Assembly (NCBI GenBank): GCA_049347715.1
Contig: CP186339.1
Span: forward strand, 2,976,001 to 3,040,000
DNA: 64,000 nucleotides
DNA from: Thalassotalea_B piscium_A
GTDB taxonomy: Bacteria; Pseudomonadota; Gammaproteobacteria; Enterobacterales; Alteromonadaceae
Direction: 5' to 3'
Shown: positions 37,015 through 44,891 of the stretch, piece by piece
Layout of the letters: every line of letters starts with the position of its first letter
Numbering within the stretch: the stretch's first letter is position 1
Program-made: the position numbers and the translations under genes
The notes under the pieces: model-generated
What the model was told of the DNA's origin: nothing
The model's database searches: none
The model's input: only the letters and a program-made list of their open reading frames with translations

Positions 37015-37518
37015 ATGTCGATATTTACAGAGTACGCTAAAAAAAGTAAATATATGCACACCATAAGTGGCAAGTTAGAGACTATTTCATCAGGCGTTAT
37101 TACTGATGGGCAAATTACTACCTATGACTATATTGAAATCGATAGTAAGCGATACGGCAATGTTGTTGTTGTCGGTGCGATTGATGATAAACTCCAAAAA
37201 TCCACTAATGTAGACTTGTTGTTTATTAAAAGTGGTGGGGGTAGGACATTGATTGCAGGTGAGTTTGACGATAGCATTGAAGTTTTTCATATAGACGGCC
37301 TTAGTTCTGCTCAATGGAGCACTTTCATCAAACTGATGGTCGCGTTTTCTTTAGGTGGGGCTGTTGTTGCTGCTGTGGCTTTCAATAGTAATGCTTTAGC
37401 GGGAGTTATTAGTTTAATTGTTGGTCTTTTTATTTTTAAATGGTGTTATACATCTACCATTGGAGTTGGCCGTGTAATCAAAAAGGTTCAGCATGTTTTT
37501 GGTGTAGTTCGCCATTAA
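37015..37518 (+). CDS. Hypothetical membrane protein (167 aa)
   Basis: The N-terminal ~95 residues are soluble and beta-rich. Two adjacent TM segments follow (about 106-125 and 128-148) with a short basic end. ATG 37015 is preferred to TTG 37006 because AAAGGTGG stands 10 bp before it but only 1 bp before the TTG. No family recognised. It follows the 36231 lipoprotein gene on the same strand. Confidence 0.55.
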   Translation: MSIFTEYAKKSKYMHTISGKLETISSGVITDGQITTYDYIEIDSKRYGNVVVVGAIDDKLQKSTNVDLLFIKSGGGRTLIAGEFDDSIEVFHIDGLSSAQWSTFIKLMVAFSLGGAVVAAVAFNSNALAGVISLIVGLFIFKWCYTSTIGVGRVIKKVQHVFGVVRH

Positions 37519-37690
37519 ATGTTAAATCGGAAAGTATCATATTGGTAATTAATGACAATCAAGGCATCTGTTTCATCTGTAATAAATATAGGTGATCGCC
37601 TTGGGTGTCTAGAAAAATAATTATTTCTAGCTACTAATCTCTTTTATACATATCACTACATTTTCAGAGTAATCTTTGTTGGAAATAAAT

Positions 37691-38800
37691 TTACTGGTCT
37701 AAAAGCTTAATAATAGATTTTTCTTTTAATTCAAGGTTCTTTAATAATGAGCTACTAACCGCATTCAATGTGTCTAAACTTAGTTGCTGAACCAATTCTG
37801 GCTTCATATAGTTCAAGCCATTAAGTGAGTAATTGTTACTAATAATTTTATCCTTTGGTACGGTAAAGCTAAATGAGCTTCTTTCGGGTCTCATCCTGTA
37901 TTCTTCTGCCAATCGTTCAATGTCATCTATTACTACTCTTCGACCAAACTCTGACTGAAACTCACTCCCATTGATAAACAAAACATCTTCTGTTTTCTTT
38001 GTTTTATTAAGTACCGTTAATATTAAGGGGATTAGGCAAAATCTTAATATCCCTGCTGGTAGTGTAATAACAGCATCGACCAAATTATTCTCAATTAAGT
38101 ATTGCCTATCTTCAATATCTCGTTTTCTAAATAAAGGACCTCTACCCGTAACAACATAGCCTTTTCCTGACTCATTTAAGCTATCTAACATTCTTTTAAT
38201 ATATAAGTGCTCTTTATATACGACTTTCTTGCTATACCATTCTTCTATTGATTTTCCTATCAATGGACTTTTAACAACCTTTGGTTGTAGTAAGCAAATA
38301 GTTGAATCGAAGTCGCTTTTATTGATAATGGAATCATTAGATAAGCAGTGGCTTTTAGTAGTAATAAAATTCTGTGCCTGAGCCAAGGCAAACTTTCTAA
38401 AAATATGGCGTTCCATTTCACCTAAAGACTCTATTCGGAACTCCTTATCTGGAAACTCTAAAGCAAGATATAAGCTTTGTTCTGTTGTAAATTCATTAGG
38501 ACAGTAAATACTACCTACAGTATCAAAAGCTCCTATTTCCAAAATAATGTCAATAAAATCTGACGGTATTTCTTGGTAAAAAAACTTACTATCTGCTTGT
38601 AAATGGTGTGAAGTAGCCTGAAGCCTGAGTAGTACCCTAGAATAAATCAAAGCGGCATCAAGTGTAGATAACGATTCAACACAATTAAGCGATTTAATCG
38701 ATAGAATTTCTTCTATTACTGTATGGTTATCAGTGCTCAGAGAGTGCTTTATATCAGGCAATATTTTTTCTAACAATGGCGTTTTGTCAGTAGCTAGCAT
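37691..38800 (-). CDS. Degenerate HsdM-like N6-DNA methylase family protein
   Basis: 369 residues. The C-terminal half aligns by eye with type I/N6-adenine methylases: GRGPLFRKRDIEDRQYLIENN, then VDAVITLPAGILRFCLIPLI and LTVLNKT. The AdoMet motif (ILEIGAFDTVGSIYCPNEF) is abnormal, and where NPPF should stand the sequence reads DSTICLLQPKVVKS. I infer a catalytically dead, perhaps DNA-binding or regulatory, methylase relative. AAGGG lies 10 bp before ATG 38800, within the preceding gene, which it overlaps in another frame. No HsdR, HsdS or other restriction gene is adjacent. Confidence 0.65.
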   Translation of the reverse strand: MLATDKTPLLEKILPDIKHSLSTDNHTVIEEILSIKSLNCVESLSTLDAALIYSRVLLRLQATSHHLQADSKFFYQEIPSDFIDIILEIGAFDTVGSIYCPNEFTTEQSLYLALEFPDKEFRIESLGEMERHIFRKFALAQAQNFITTKSHCLSNDSIINKSDFDSTICLLQPKVVKSPLIGKSIEEWYSKKVVYKEHLYIKRMLDSLNESGKGYVVTGRGPLFRKRDIEDRQYLIENNLVDAVITLPAGILRFCLIPLILTVLNKTKKTEDVLFINGSEFQSEFGRRVVIDDIERLAEEYRMRPERSSFSFTVPKDKIISNNYSLNGLNYMKPELVQQLSLDTLNAVSSSLLKNLELKEKSIIKLLDQ

Positions 38801-39041
38801 TGCAGTCAAACCCTTTGTTAAATCGATTTTTCTCTGATTTATTTAATGATTGGAAAATACCATTTGATAACGCCTTTTTTGAAAGCCTAACAGGTGTTTT
38901 TATAAAATTATTAATCGCCTGTCTGATAGCACTATTAGCGGGTTCTTTTGCAGAAGTTTTAACTAGGTGCTCAATAAATCTTTCTAAATCCTCTTCCGCA
39001 TTATAATCATTTAAATGAAATATTGCTTTATCATTCGACAA
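38787..39041 (-). CDS. Small partner of the methylase-like protein (84 aa)
   Basis: 84 residues, helical, no known domain (EEDLERFIEHLVKTSAKEP, then a basic half). Its 3' end overlaps the methylase-like gene by 14 bp in a different frame, which indicates either translational coupling or a single gene split by a frameshift. I cannot tell which. Its 5' end abuts remnants of a plus-strand transposition gene. Confidence 0.45.
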   Translation of the reverse strand: MSNDKAIFHLNDYNAEEDLERFIEHLVKTSAKEPANSAIRQAINNFIKTPVRLSKKALSNGIFQSLNKSEKNRFNKGFDCNASY

Positions 39042-39148
39042 CTCAACTAGCCGACAAAAAAGTAAAAATAAAAAGTATTGCTAGAACTGTTGAGCATTTA
39101 GAAGCACTTAATGAGCATGTAAAAACACCTGATGAGGAGCGTAAATAA
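39042..39148 (+). pseudogene. C-terminal fragment of a gene upstream of tniQ
   Basis: In-frame peptide TTQLADKKVKIKSIARTV... ending TPDEERK at TAA 39146, overlapping the next ATG (TAATG). Only the tail survives. Its place directly before a TniQ-like frame suggests a TniB/TnsC-type ATPase, but the fragment is too short to prove it. Confidence 0.4.
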
Positions 39149-40374
39149 TGTCCTTCCCATTCACCCCAAATATAATAAAGAATGAACACCCTAAATTCTA
39201 TTTAACTAAACTTGCTGAAGCAATGGCTACTCGTTTATGGAGGATTTACTCCATGCTAACAGCCAAAAACTGCCTATTCATCAAGCACAACAGTTTAATG
39301 CCTTTAAAGCTGTAATTTTTGAATTGACGGGGTTTAACTATGAAGTAACATATGTGATTGTGACGTTTATCAGCACAAAAGATATTTTCCATCTTTACTT
39401 TCTCCACACGCAAAGATTTGCCCTACTTGCTGCAAAGAAGGATATAGCCCAATTGAACATAGCTTTTTGTTTGCAAATCGTTGTGACATGCATGAAATTC
39501 AGCTTATAGATACATGCTCAGTGTGTAATCAAGCGTTGAAGTGGGATAACATTTTACTTCAAGGAAAATGCAATTACTGTGGAAGTCATCTACCTGAACT
39601 AGAAATTGAAGAAAGCAAAATACAATCATACGTCAAAATGCATGGTTTGAAACAATCATTACCGTTTCTGAATGATTTATGCTTAATGGCTAGTCATCTA
39701 ATCCGCCCCTTAGATAATCATCCAGAAAGCATAACCAAAAAGCATATTGTTAATTCAGGTGAACTTTTCAACAAGGCTTATCGGGTACTAACTGATGTTG
39801 ATTTATGTGGCACATGGCTAAAACATTTACATGCAAACAGATCTAAAGGGTTAGCCAGTTTAGGGAAAGGTGCAATTGAGGCTCCTTTCTGTAACGTGAT
39901 TAGCCTTCTTAACCTAGATAACTGGCCAATTACTAACAAGTCTATAATGCCTTCAGTGAATAAGTCTTCAAAATTTAGTTTTATAGAAAATGACGTAGAA
40001 GAATTTAGCATCCAAACCCAATGGAAAACTAAAAACAAAAATATTGTGGAGCAAAACACCCTCGCACAATATAAATGCAGTGCTCAGCTATTAGCTAAAA
40101 TCTTAAAGTGCGAATTAAACACAGTATTTTCGCTATCTAGATATGGCCTATTCAGTAGTTTGAATACAAGGGGTTACTCTGAAAATACATACATAGATCT
40201 GCGAGAGGTCGATCAATGTTTACCTAATAGCTTCAACTTCGAAGGTACGTAGGTAAAAACATTCTGAGCTTCACAGAAATCAAGCGTATTTTACCTCACT
40301 TCAATATTGCTTAATCCTGTTTTATTACAACAATCATCCGTGACCAAGTACCAGTTTCACTGATACAGGAATCA
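39148..40374 (+). pseudogene. Frameshifted TniQ-family transposition protein
   Basis: The start ATG 39148 (MSFPFTPNIIKNEHPKFYL) is coupled to the preceding fragment. The frame is then broken at least twice before 39470. Reading across frames restores the TniQ zinc pattern: KICPTCCKEGYSPIEHSF, NRCDMHEIQLIDTCSVC and GKCNYCGSHL. The central ORF (39467-40252) holds the rest, and beyond its stop another frame (GKNILSFTEIKRILPHFNIA then a stop) continues as a helical DNA-binding region. TniQ/TnsD proteins choose targets for Tn7- and Tn402-like transposons. The gene is dead as written. Confidence 0.75.
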
Positions 40375-40863
40375 TTGTCTTTTTTTACACGACTTCAAAT
40401 CACAACTTACATGTTCTATCGGACATTAAAGAAAATGATATTAGTAGATTCAAATGACAAAATTGAGCACTCCAAAGCATTGCATTGCTACCGCTTAAGG
40501 GAGGTGGATATCCGTGCATTGCTAAACAATAAGAAAATTACGACTCAAAAGTGGCGACAAGTAGCAACGTACTACAAAACTGTAGATTTTGAACTAATGG
40601 AAAAGTCGTATTTCAACTTAGCAAGGTACTGCTACTTTCGTGGATTAAATTTCACAGCCATCTCTGAACGGCTTAAACTAAAAGGAATCTTACCCGCACT
40701 TGGAAAGTCATATTACGATCATCGTAGATATGTTATCCACTTTATAAAAACAGGAAAAGTAATATTACTAAATCAACACAAATCTAAAGACCAAACTTTC
40801 CCACCGAAAAACATCAATACACTCTTAAACTCCATGCCAATTATAAGTAACAAAAAACGATAG
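40375..40863 (+). CDS. Unrecognised protein downstream of tniQ, possibly its C-terminal part
   Basis: 162 codons from TTG 40375 with CAGGA a few bases upstream; the same frame is open to 40315. The sequence is basic and helical. The C-terminal part (GLNFTAISERLKLKGILPAL, then a WY-like patch GKSYYDHRRYV) resembles the DNA-binding end of recombinase- or transposition-type proteins. It could be the last part of the broken TniQ or a separate accessory protein. The 260 bp after it, up to the repeat at 41125, show no gene. Confidence 0.4.
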   Translation: MSFFTRLQITTYMFYRTLKKMILVDSNDKIEHSKALHCYRLREVDIRALLNNKKITTQKWRQVATYYKTVDFELMEKSYFNLARYCYFRGLNFTAISERLKLKGILPALGKSYYDHRRYVIHFIKTGKVILLNQHKSKDQTFPPKNINTLLNSMPIISNKKR

Positions 40864-41124
40864 TTTTCTGTTACTCATTTTTTAATTTCCAATTCTTAAT
40901 TCTATATAATTTAGGCTTAGTAACTTAGCCTTTCATTAATTTCTTTCTGTATTACTCTTTATTTAAAATAACTAATAAATTCAAATTACTATAAAAAACT
41001 TCTCGTTTTAAGCTGGCACTTTATTAACGAATCTCATAGTTAATGACGAAATATACAATTCGCCTATTATGACCTAGCCCATTAGAAATAGGTGCTCAAA
41101 ATCTCCTAATAAAAGTCTTTTTAC

Positions 41125-41307
41125 ATGTGTAAAAAATCATTTAAAAAGAGAATACCGCCAAGCGCGAGAATACATATACACGCCCTATTAAAACACTACC
41201 TGTTATCTAAAGCATGAAAAGGGTCAATAATATTTTATTGTTTATAAGTAACCCTCCTCTTTTAATATGCTCAGTAAATACCCTAATGCATCTTCTAATT
41301 GGGCTTT
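41125..41307. repeat. Right copy of the 183-bp direct repeat
   Basis: Same orientation and about 98% identical to 22330-22511. It ends at 41307, 13 bp short of the last integrase-like codon of the adjacent truncated intI. Its left edge has its own small hairpin (TTTTTACA/TGTAAAAA, 41119-41135). Confidence 0.95.
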
Positions 41308-41394
41308 AAATAAATTGTTTATCGTTCGAGGAGAATATTGCTTTGTTACCATATAGTCGGAAATATAATTTAAATAGGGAGATTTAGTTTTCAT
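41242..41394 (-). pseudogene. Integron integrase remnant (N-terminal ~25 residues)
   Basis: ATG 41394 begins MKTKSPYLNYISDYM, then VTKQYSPRTI: the N-terminus of integron integrases (compare K-S-x-S-P-F-L...F-M...Y-S-x-R-T-I in marine IntI). After residue 25 the similarity stops, and the frame runs through the 183-bp repeat (FKAQLEDALGYLLSILKEEG) to TAA 41242. All catalytic residues (R, H, R, Y) and the integron-specific patch are gone. It is transcribed away from the cassettes, the normal intI orientation. It is the key evidence that the array to the right is an integron. Confidence 0.75.
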
Positions 41395-42099
41395 ATAACC
41401 CACCACTTAACCACTATACTTTTACACAGATTATCAGTGTTTCACTTATATCCAAGAAAATGTGCAACGTGCGCAATACTAAAGCAAAGCGTAGGTTGGT
41501 ACATTGAAGTTTATGGGGTTGCTTAATCTCGATGTAGCTATAAAGAAAAAATACAAACAACTTAGCTACATAACTTGCTGCCAATACTCAGATAGTTAAC
41601 CTACCCAATTGCTAAGGCTAGTAGTTGCAGTGCGTTAAAAACAGGATGGCTTCTTACATAAGAATTAGGTGTAATAACGACACCAACGCTGACACACCTA
41701 GCAGGTAGCGCCTCAATTCAACAATCATTACCCAATACATACTGCATGTCGCATAAATACTAAAATGATGACATATATCGCTTTAGCTAATGTAAATAAA
41801 CTTTTTCGGTTTTTAAGGCGTAATGTTTAGCCCGGCAAAATTCTCTAATAAATACCAGAAAAGGTGATTTTTCCATAATACGCTTACAAACAAATGAAAG
41901 CTGTATCTTTATACAGGTATAATGAATTTTATCAAAAATAACCACTTTTTGGTCCTACTAAATATTTTTTAGAAACTCGCTTTGTTTTTTATGAATTTGT
42001 AAGTGATTAATTTTTAGTAGAAATTTTTTTACAAATAATATTTAATAGGGTACAAGTCATTCTCGATAAAAGAATTCTCACTTTGTTTACGGAGAAGCA
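41395..42099. other. intI-attI spacer
   Basis: 705 bp with no credible gene, much longer than the usual 100-250 bp between an intI start and attI. It contains the SOS-box promoter at 41894-41923. The rest is A+T-rich and unrecognised; it may include dead cassettes or other insertions. Confidence 0.5.
41894..41923 (+). promoter_or_regulatory. LexA box inside a promoter facing the cassettes
   Basis: CTGTATCTTTATACAG (41901-41916) is a perfect CTGT-N8-ACAG SOS box with 6-bp palindromic arms. A perfect -10 TATAAT (41918-41923) follows one base later, and ATGAAA (41894-41899) sits at an 18-bp spacing as a -35. The architecture is the same as the recA promoter in this window. It points right, toward the 37-codon frame, attI and the cassettes. 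Confidence 0.75.
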
Positions 42100-42213
42100 A
42101 TGAAAACTCAACCAAACAATAGATGTTTTATCTATTTAAATCAATTATCTAGCTTACCTATAAAGTCAGTACTTCAAAAGAGTGTCTGGGACTTTATACT
42201 AAATGCTCGATAA
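42100..42213 (+). CDS. Short leader-like ORF next to attI (37 aa)
   Basis: ATG 42100 follows a good GGAG Shine-Dalgarno (GGAGAAGCA). The 37-codon frame (starts MKTQPNNRCFIYL, ends VWDFILNAR) stops at TAA 42211, six bases before the attI junction. It lies downstream of the SOS-box promoter. By analogy with ORF-11/ORF-18 of class 1 attI, it may help translation of the first cassette gene, which has no Shine-Dalgarno of its own. It could also be the truncated start of a former gene. Confidence 0.45.
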   Translation: MKTQPNNRCFIYLNQLSSLPIKSVLQKSVWDFILNAR

Positions 42214-42230
42214 TAAGCGTTATATGCATA
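42211..42230 (+). other. attI-like recombination point
   Basis: Core AAGCGTTATATGCAT with the G/TT junction at 42219/42220. It lacks the paired stem of an attC on its left side, as expected for attI, and it is the left border of cassette 1, as proved by the complementary R'' box at 42533-42543. Confidence 0.7.
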
Positions 42231-42249
42231 GGGATATCTGCTAGTTTCG

Positions 42250-42531
42250 ATGAACAAAAATAAGAAAAAGTTAATCATCTTGTTGGTGATTCAAGCCGTT
42301 TTAACTATTTTACATCGTTCAAATGTTGTTGGCTTTAGTAGTGATGATTGGTTTCATTTCTCAAATTGGACATACTGGTTAGGTATGTGTTTTGGCATTT
42401 ATATTTTGCTCTTTGCATTTAATTTACATTGTTCTAAGTGTGGTGCTAAGCAAGTTTTCCGCAGTTTCAATGCACTGGATTTTCGTTGGCCGCAAGACAA
42501 TTGTCATAAGTGTGGCTGTAAAAATGAGTAA
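42250..42531 (+). CDS. Cassette 1: membrane protein with C-terminal zinc ribbon
   Basis: 93 residues: two TM segments (about 8-23 and 42-60) followed by a cytoplasmic four-Cys zinc ribbon (CSKCGAKQVF...CHKCGC). No Shine-Dalgarno is visible directly before ATG 42250; translation may depend on the short ORF upstream. Function unknown. It is the first cassette, so in a working integron it would be the most recently inserted and best expressed. Confidence 0.7.
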   Translation: MNKNKKKLIILLVIQAVLTILHRSNVVGFSSDDWFHFSNWTYWLGMCFGIYILLFAFNLHCSKCGAKQVFRSFNALDFRWPQDNCHKCGCKNE

Positions 42532-42532
42532 A

Positions 42533-42641
42533 TGCATATAACAAGAAAATAAAGCGGGACTGCTAACAGTTTGCTCGGTTTCGCTCCGCTTCACATTTTA
42601 GCAAACTATTAATCAGCCCCTTATTTGGGCGTTACATGCCA
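42533..42641 (+). other. attC site of cassette 1
   Basis: R'' ATGCATATAAC at 42533-42543; inner palindrome GTTTGCT...AGCAAAC; 3' arm CAGCCCCTTATTTGGGCG, much like Vibrio VCRs; junction G/TT at 42631/42632 in GGGCGTTACATGCC. Confidence 0.92.
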
Positions 42642-42681
42642 AAGGCTAAGTCATTATCGGAATCATATATAGGGAGTAATT

Positions 42682-43539
42682 GTGAGTCTTGTTCAAATTC
42701 ATTTTGATGGTGATATAGCTGTCAACCACCAAGTAAGTATGAGAACCCTTGGTAAAACGCTAACGCATTTGCAAAATTCGATGGATAGAGCCTACTTAGA
42801 GCAGCATTATGGGCAGCTATGGAAGTTTGCAAAAATGCGACAGGAGTTCTACTCAGAGGTTGAGCTGCTTGTACAAGAGCCCAAAGAAGGTGGCTATGTA
42901 CTAGATTTCTTATCGTCAAACCCCGTAACCAAAGCCGTTATAAACAGAGTTTCTAGTGCTGTTAATGGTGCTGTCGAAGCTTCAAAGCAAGCAGGTTTGG
43001 ACAAAGTAACTAAAATCGAAGACTCTCTAAGCACTAGGATCGCTCAAGTTGAAAGCGGAATCCTTGTCCCAAAAGACCTGCGGACGATGATAGATAACCC
43101 AGATGCATCAGTCATAAGGCGATATGGAGATCGTGCGATCTCTAGAGAAATCGATCAAATACTGTCAATCATTAGAGCTGGGCACGCAGGAGATAGTACT
43201 TTTGAGCTTTTTTTAAGCGGAGATAAATCTTCTAAATTTGAATTTAATAAAGAGTCTGCTGGAAGGTTCCATTCAACTGTTTCTCGCAGAGAGCTAGGTG
43301 AGCCAGTACTCTACACTGCAACAATATCATCACTAGATCGACATAATAACAACGGAAAGATTTACAACTCAATAACCGAAAAAGTTGCCAATATTCATTT
43401 TTTCAATGAAGACTTTCTTGAGATGGCAATGCCTTTTTTTCAAGAGAAAAAAGAAATGGTTTTTGTGGGTTCTCCATTAATAGAATACGGTGCATTTGAT
43501 CCAAATGCTGGTGATATCTACTTTATAAAAGTGGCATAA
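42682..43539 (+). CDS. Cassette 2, gene A: unrecognised soluble protein (285 aa)
   Basis: Start GTG 42682 after GGGAG. The N-terminal ~85 residues (MSLVQIHFDGDIAVNHQVS...RTLGKTLTHLQNSMDRAYL) look like a distinct conserved domain. A helical middle follows (VTKAVINRVSSAVNGAVEAS). The C-terminal ~100 residues are beta-rich (LYTATISSLDRHNNNGKIYN ... VFVGSPLIEYGAFD). No signal peptide and no enzyme motif that I know. It is paired with a membrane protein gene 2 bp downstream in the same cassette. A soluble sensor plus membrane effector arrangement recalls phage-defence pairs, but that is inference. Confidence 0.7.
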   Translation: MSLVQIHFDGDIAVNHQVSMRTLGKTLTHLQNSMDRAYLEQHYGQLWKFAKMRQEFYSEVELLVQEPKEGGYVLDFLSSNPVTKAVINRVSSAVNGAVEASKQAGLDKVTKIEDSLSTRIAQVESGILVPKDLRTMIDNPDASVIRRYGDRAISREIDQILSIIRAGHAGDSTFELFLSGDKSSKFEFNKESAGRFHSTVSRRELGEPVLYTATISSLDRHNNNGKIYNSITEKVANIHFFNEDFLEMAMPFFQEKKEMVFVGSPLIEYGAFDPNAGDIYFIKVA

Positions 43540-43541
43540 TT

Positions 43542-44201
43542 ATGGATGAACTGGCGAAGGCGGTACAAAAAAAATATATTGAAGATATAACCAAGAAGTA
43601 CCCGCTTCATCGTTTCCTTGTTATGTTTATGGTGATAATTTCATCATACATTTACTCCAAGGGTGATGACATTCGAGTACTCTCTGAGCTACAGAATATA
43701 AAATTAAACTTTATCTTCGATTTTAACAAAGGCTTGCTTGCTTCAGTTGATTTCGAGCAATTGGTTATTGCTATTTTTGTGTCGGGGGTTATTGGTCATA
43801 TATATTCCAAAGTTAGCAGCATGTCATTCAATTTACTGACGAAAGCATCTTCTTTTGATTCTTATATATCCAAAATTAAAGATAAGGTTGATTCAAAAAA
43901 ACCACAAGAGGAGATTTTGAATTACTTTCTTGCTAAAGATGTTTCGAAAGAGCTTGAGGGGTTGAGAGTGAAATTGAAGTCTTTTCATACTCGTTCTGAA
44001 GTATTTCTTGTTGCTGCATTAATTATAGGGTGGGGATGGGGTTCTAATGATTACTTTGATTGGCTTTTAGTTTTGGTGCTGATGGGGGCTATTTTTTCAA
44101 ACATTTGGAAAGCTTTTCAATTCTATATTTCTGATTTCTTACCTTACTATATAACGGAACAAACATTGTTGGGGGCGACTGTTGACTTTGGTGATAAATA
44201 G
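43542..44201 (+). CDS. Cassette 2, gene B: membrane protein (219 aa)
   Basis: Three to four TM segments: about 23-40 (FLVMFMVIISSYIYSKG), 74-92, 150-165 and 172-190 (LLVLVLMGAIFSNIW). Between the second and third there is a ~55-residue cytoplasmic helical domain (SYISKIKDKVDSKKPQEEIL). It starts 2 bp after gene A, and its stop touches the attC R'' box, so both genes move as one cassette. Family not recognised. Confidence 0.7.
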   Translation: MDELAKAVQKKYIEDITKKYPLHRFLVMFMVIISSYIYSKGDDIRVLSELQNIKLNFIFDFNKGLLASVDFEQLVIAIFVSGVIGHIYSKVSSMSFNLLTKASSFDSYISKIKDKVDSKKPQEEILNYFLAKDVSKELEGLRVKLKSFHTRSEVFLVAALIIGWGWGSNDYFDWLLVLVLMGAIFSNIWKAFQFYISDFLPYYITEQTLLGATVDFGDK

Positions 44202-44276
44202 GCATGTAACAAGTCACTCCACACGGAAATTTTACTCGCTACGCTCCCAAAATTCCGGTGAGTGAAGCGTTAGGCT
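44201..44276 (+). other. attC site of cassette 2 (short type)
   Basis: R'' GGCATGTAAC at 44201-44210 complements the cassette 5' end GTTACATGCC. The ~60-bp stem (TCACTCC-ACACGGAAATTTT / AAAATTCCGGTGAGTGA) is shorter than, and unrelated in the loop to, the other attCs of this array. Junction at 44269/44270 in GCGTTAGGC. Confidence 0.9.
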
Positions 44277-44300
44277 TATCATCGAATCACCGAGAGAATA

Positions 44301-44891
44301 ATGGAAAACTCTAAGAGTAGTGTTCGCCAAAGAGCGGACGAAATTAAAGAATATCAATGTAAAAACTTAATCGCTGTTTTAGAGAATCCGATGGATATTA
44401 AAAATATCGGTTCAGTGATCCGTAATGCTAATGCTCTTGGAGTAGAAAAAATTTACGTTGTAGACTCACGTAAATCATTACCTGATGATTGGGAAGAACT
44501 GAGAGAGCGAAAATCACTCTCAAAAATATCCGTTTCTGCTTCAAAATGGACTTTTGTAAAGCGCTTCGATAGTACAGAAGAATGCTTAGAGCACTTAGAA
44601 AAAAATAGGTTTGTCTCTGTCGTAACTTCACCTCATATCAAAGGTAAGGAAAACTTTATTCTTCATGAAGCAGACTATACCCAAGCAAAACTTGCTGTTT
44701 GGTTTGGTAATGAAGCTCGTGGAGTAAGTGATGTTGTCGTGGATAGAAGTGTTGCTTGTATCTCGATCCCAATGTTCGGCATGATTGAAAGCTTAAACCT
44801 TGCAACAACAACTGGTATTGTACTCTACGAAGTTACAAAGCAACGGCGTGAGTATCAAGCTAAATATAAGCGTGCTAATAGAAAAGCCTAA
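44301..44891 (+). CDS. Cassette 3: SpoU/TrmH-family RNA 2'-O-methyltransferase
   Basis: 196 residues with all three SPOUT trefoil-knot motifs: IKNIGSVIRNANALG (motif 1), WFGNEARGVSD (motif 2) and IPMFGMIESLNLATTTGIVL (motif 3). Such enzymes methylate ribose in tRNA or rRNA with AdoMet. There is no N- or C-terminal tRNA-binding extension of the TrmH or RlmB kind beyond short basic ends (KYKRANRKA). The stop codon lies inside the attC R'' box. A housekeeping-like enzyme as a cassette could alter RNA modification or antibiotic/toxin sensitivity. Confidence 0.88.
   Translation: MENSKSSVRQRADEIKEYQCKNLIAVLENPMDIKNIGSVIRNANALGVEKIYVVDSRKSLPDDWEELRERKSLSKISVSASKWTFVKRFDSTEECLEHLEKNRFVSVVTSPHIKGKENFILHEADYTQAKLAVWFGNEARGVSDVVVDRSVACISIPMFGMIESLNLATTTGIVLYEVTKQRREYQAKYKRANRKA

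Larger units (their letters stand above)
22330..41307. mobile_element. Accessory island between 183-bp direct repeats
   Basis: An 18.8-kb segment between metA and the integron, delimited by near-identical direct repeats. Its contents are typical of accessory DNA: defence-system wreckage, a signalling cluster, a degenerate methyltransferase-like gene and TniQ-type transposition debris. Several genes carry multiple frameshifts, unlike the intact core genes on both sides. No complete integrase or transposase is left, so the mechanism of entry is not known; the repeats could be long att-like borders or products of recombination. Confidence 0.6.

Noticed and set aside
38800..39006. Plus-strand hydrophobic ORF of 68 aa
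   Set aside because: Antisense to the 84-aa gene coupled to the methylase-like gene; hydrophobicity is a product of the complementary codon pattern.
40864..41124. Gene in the stretch before the right repeat
   Set aside because: All frames are short and A+T-driven; no start with a ribosome site and no motif.
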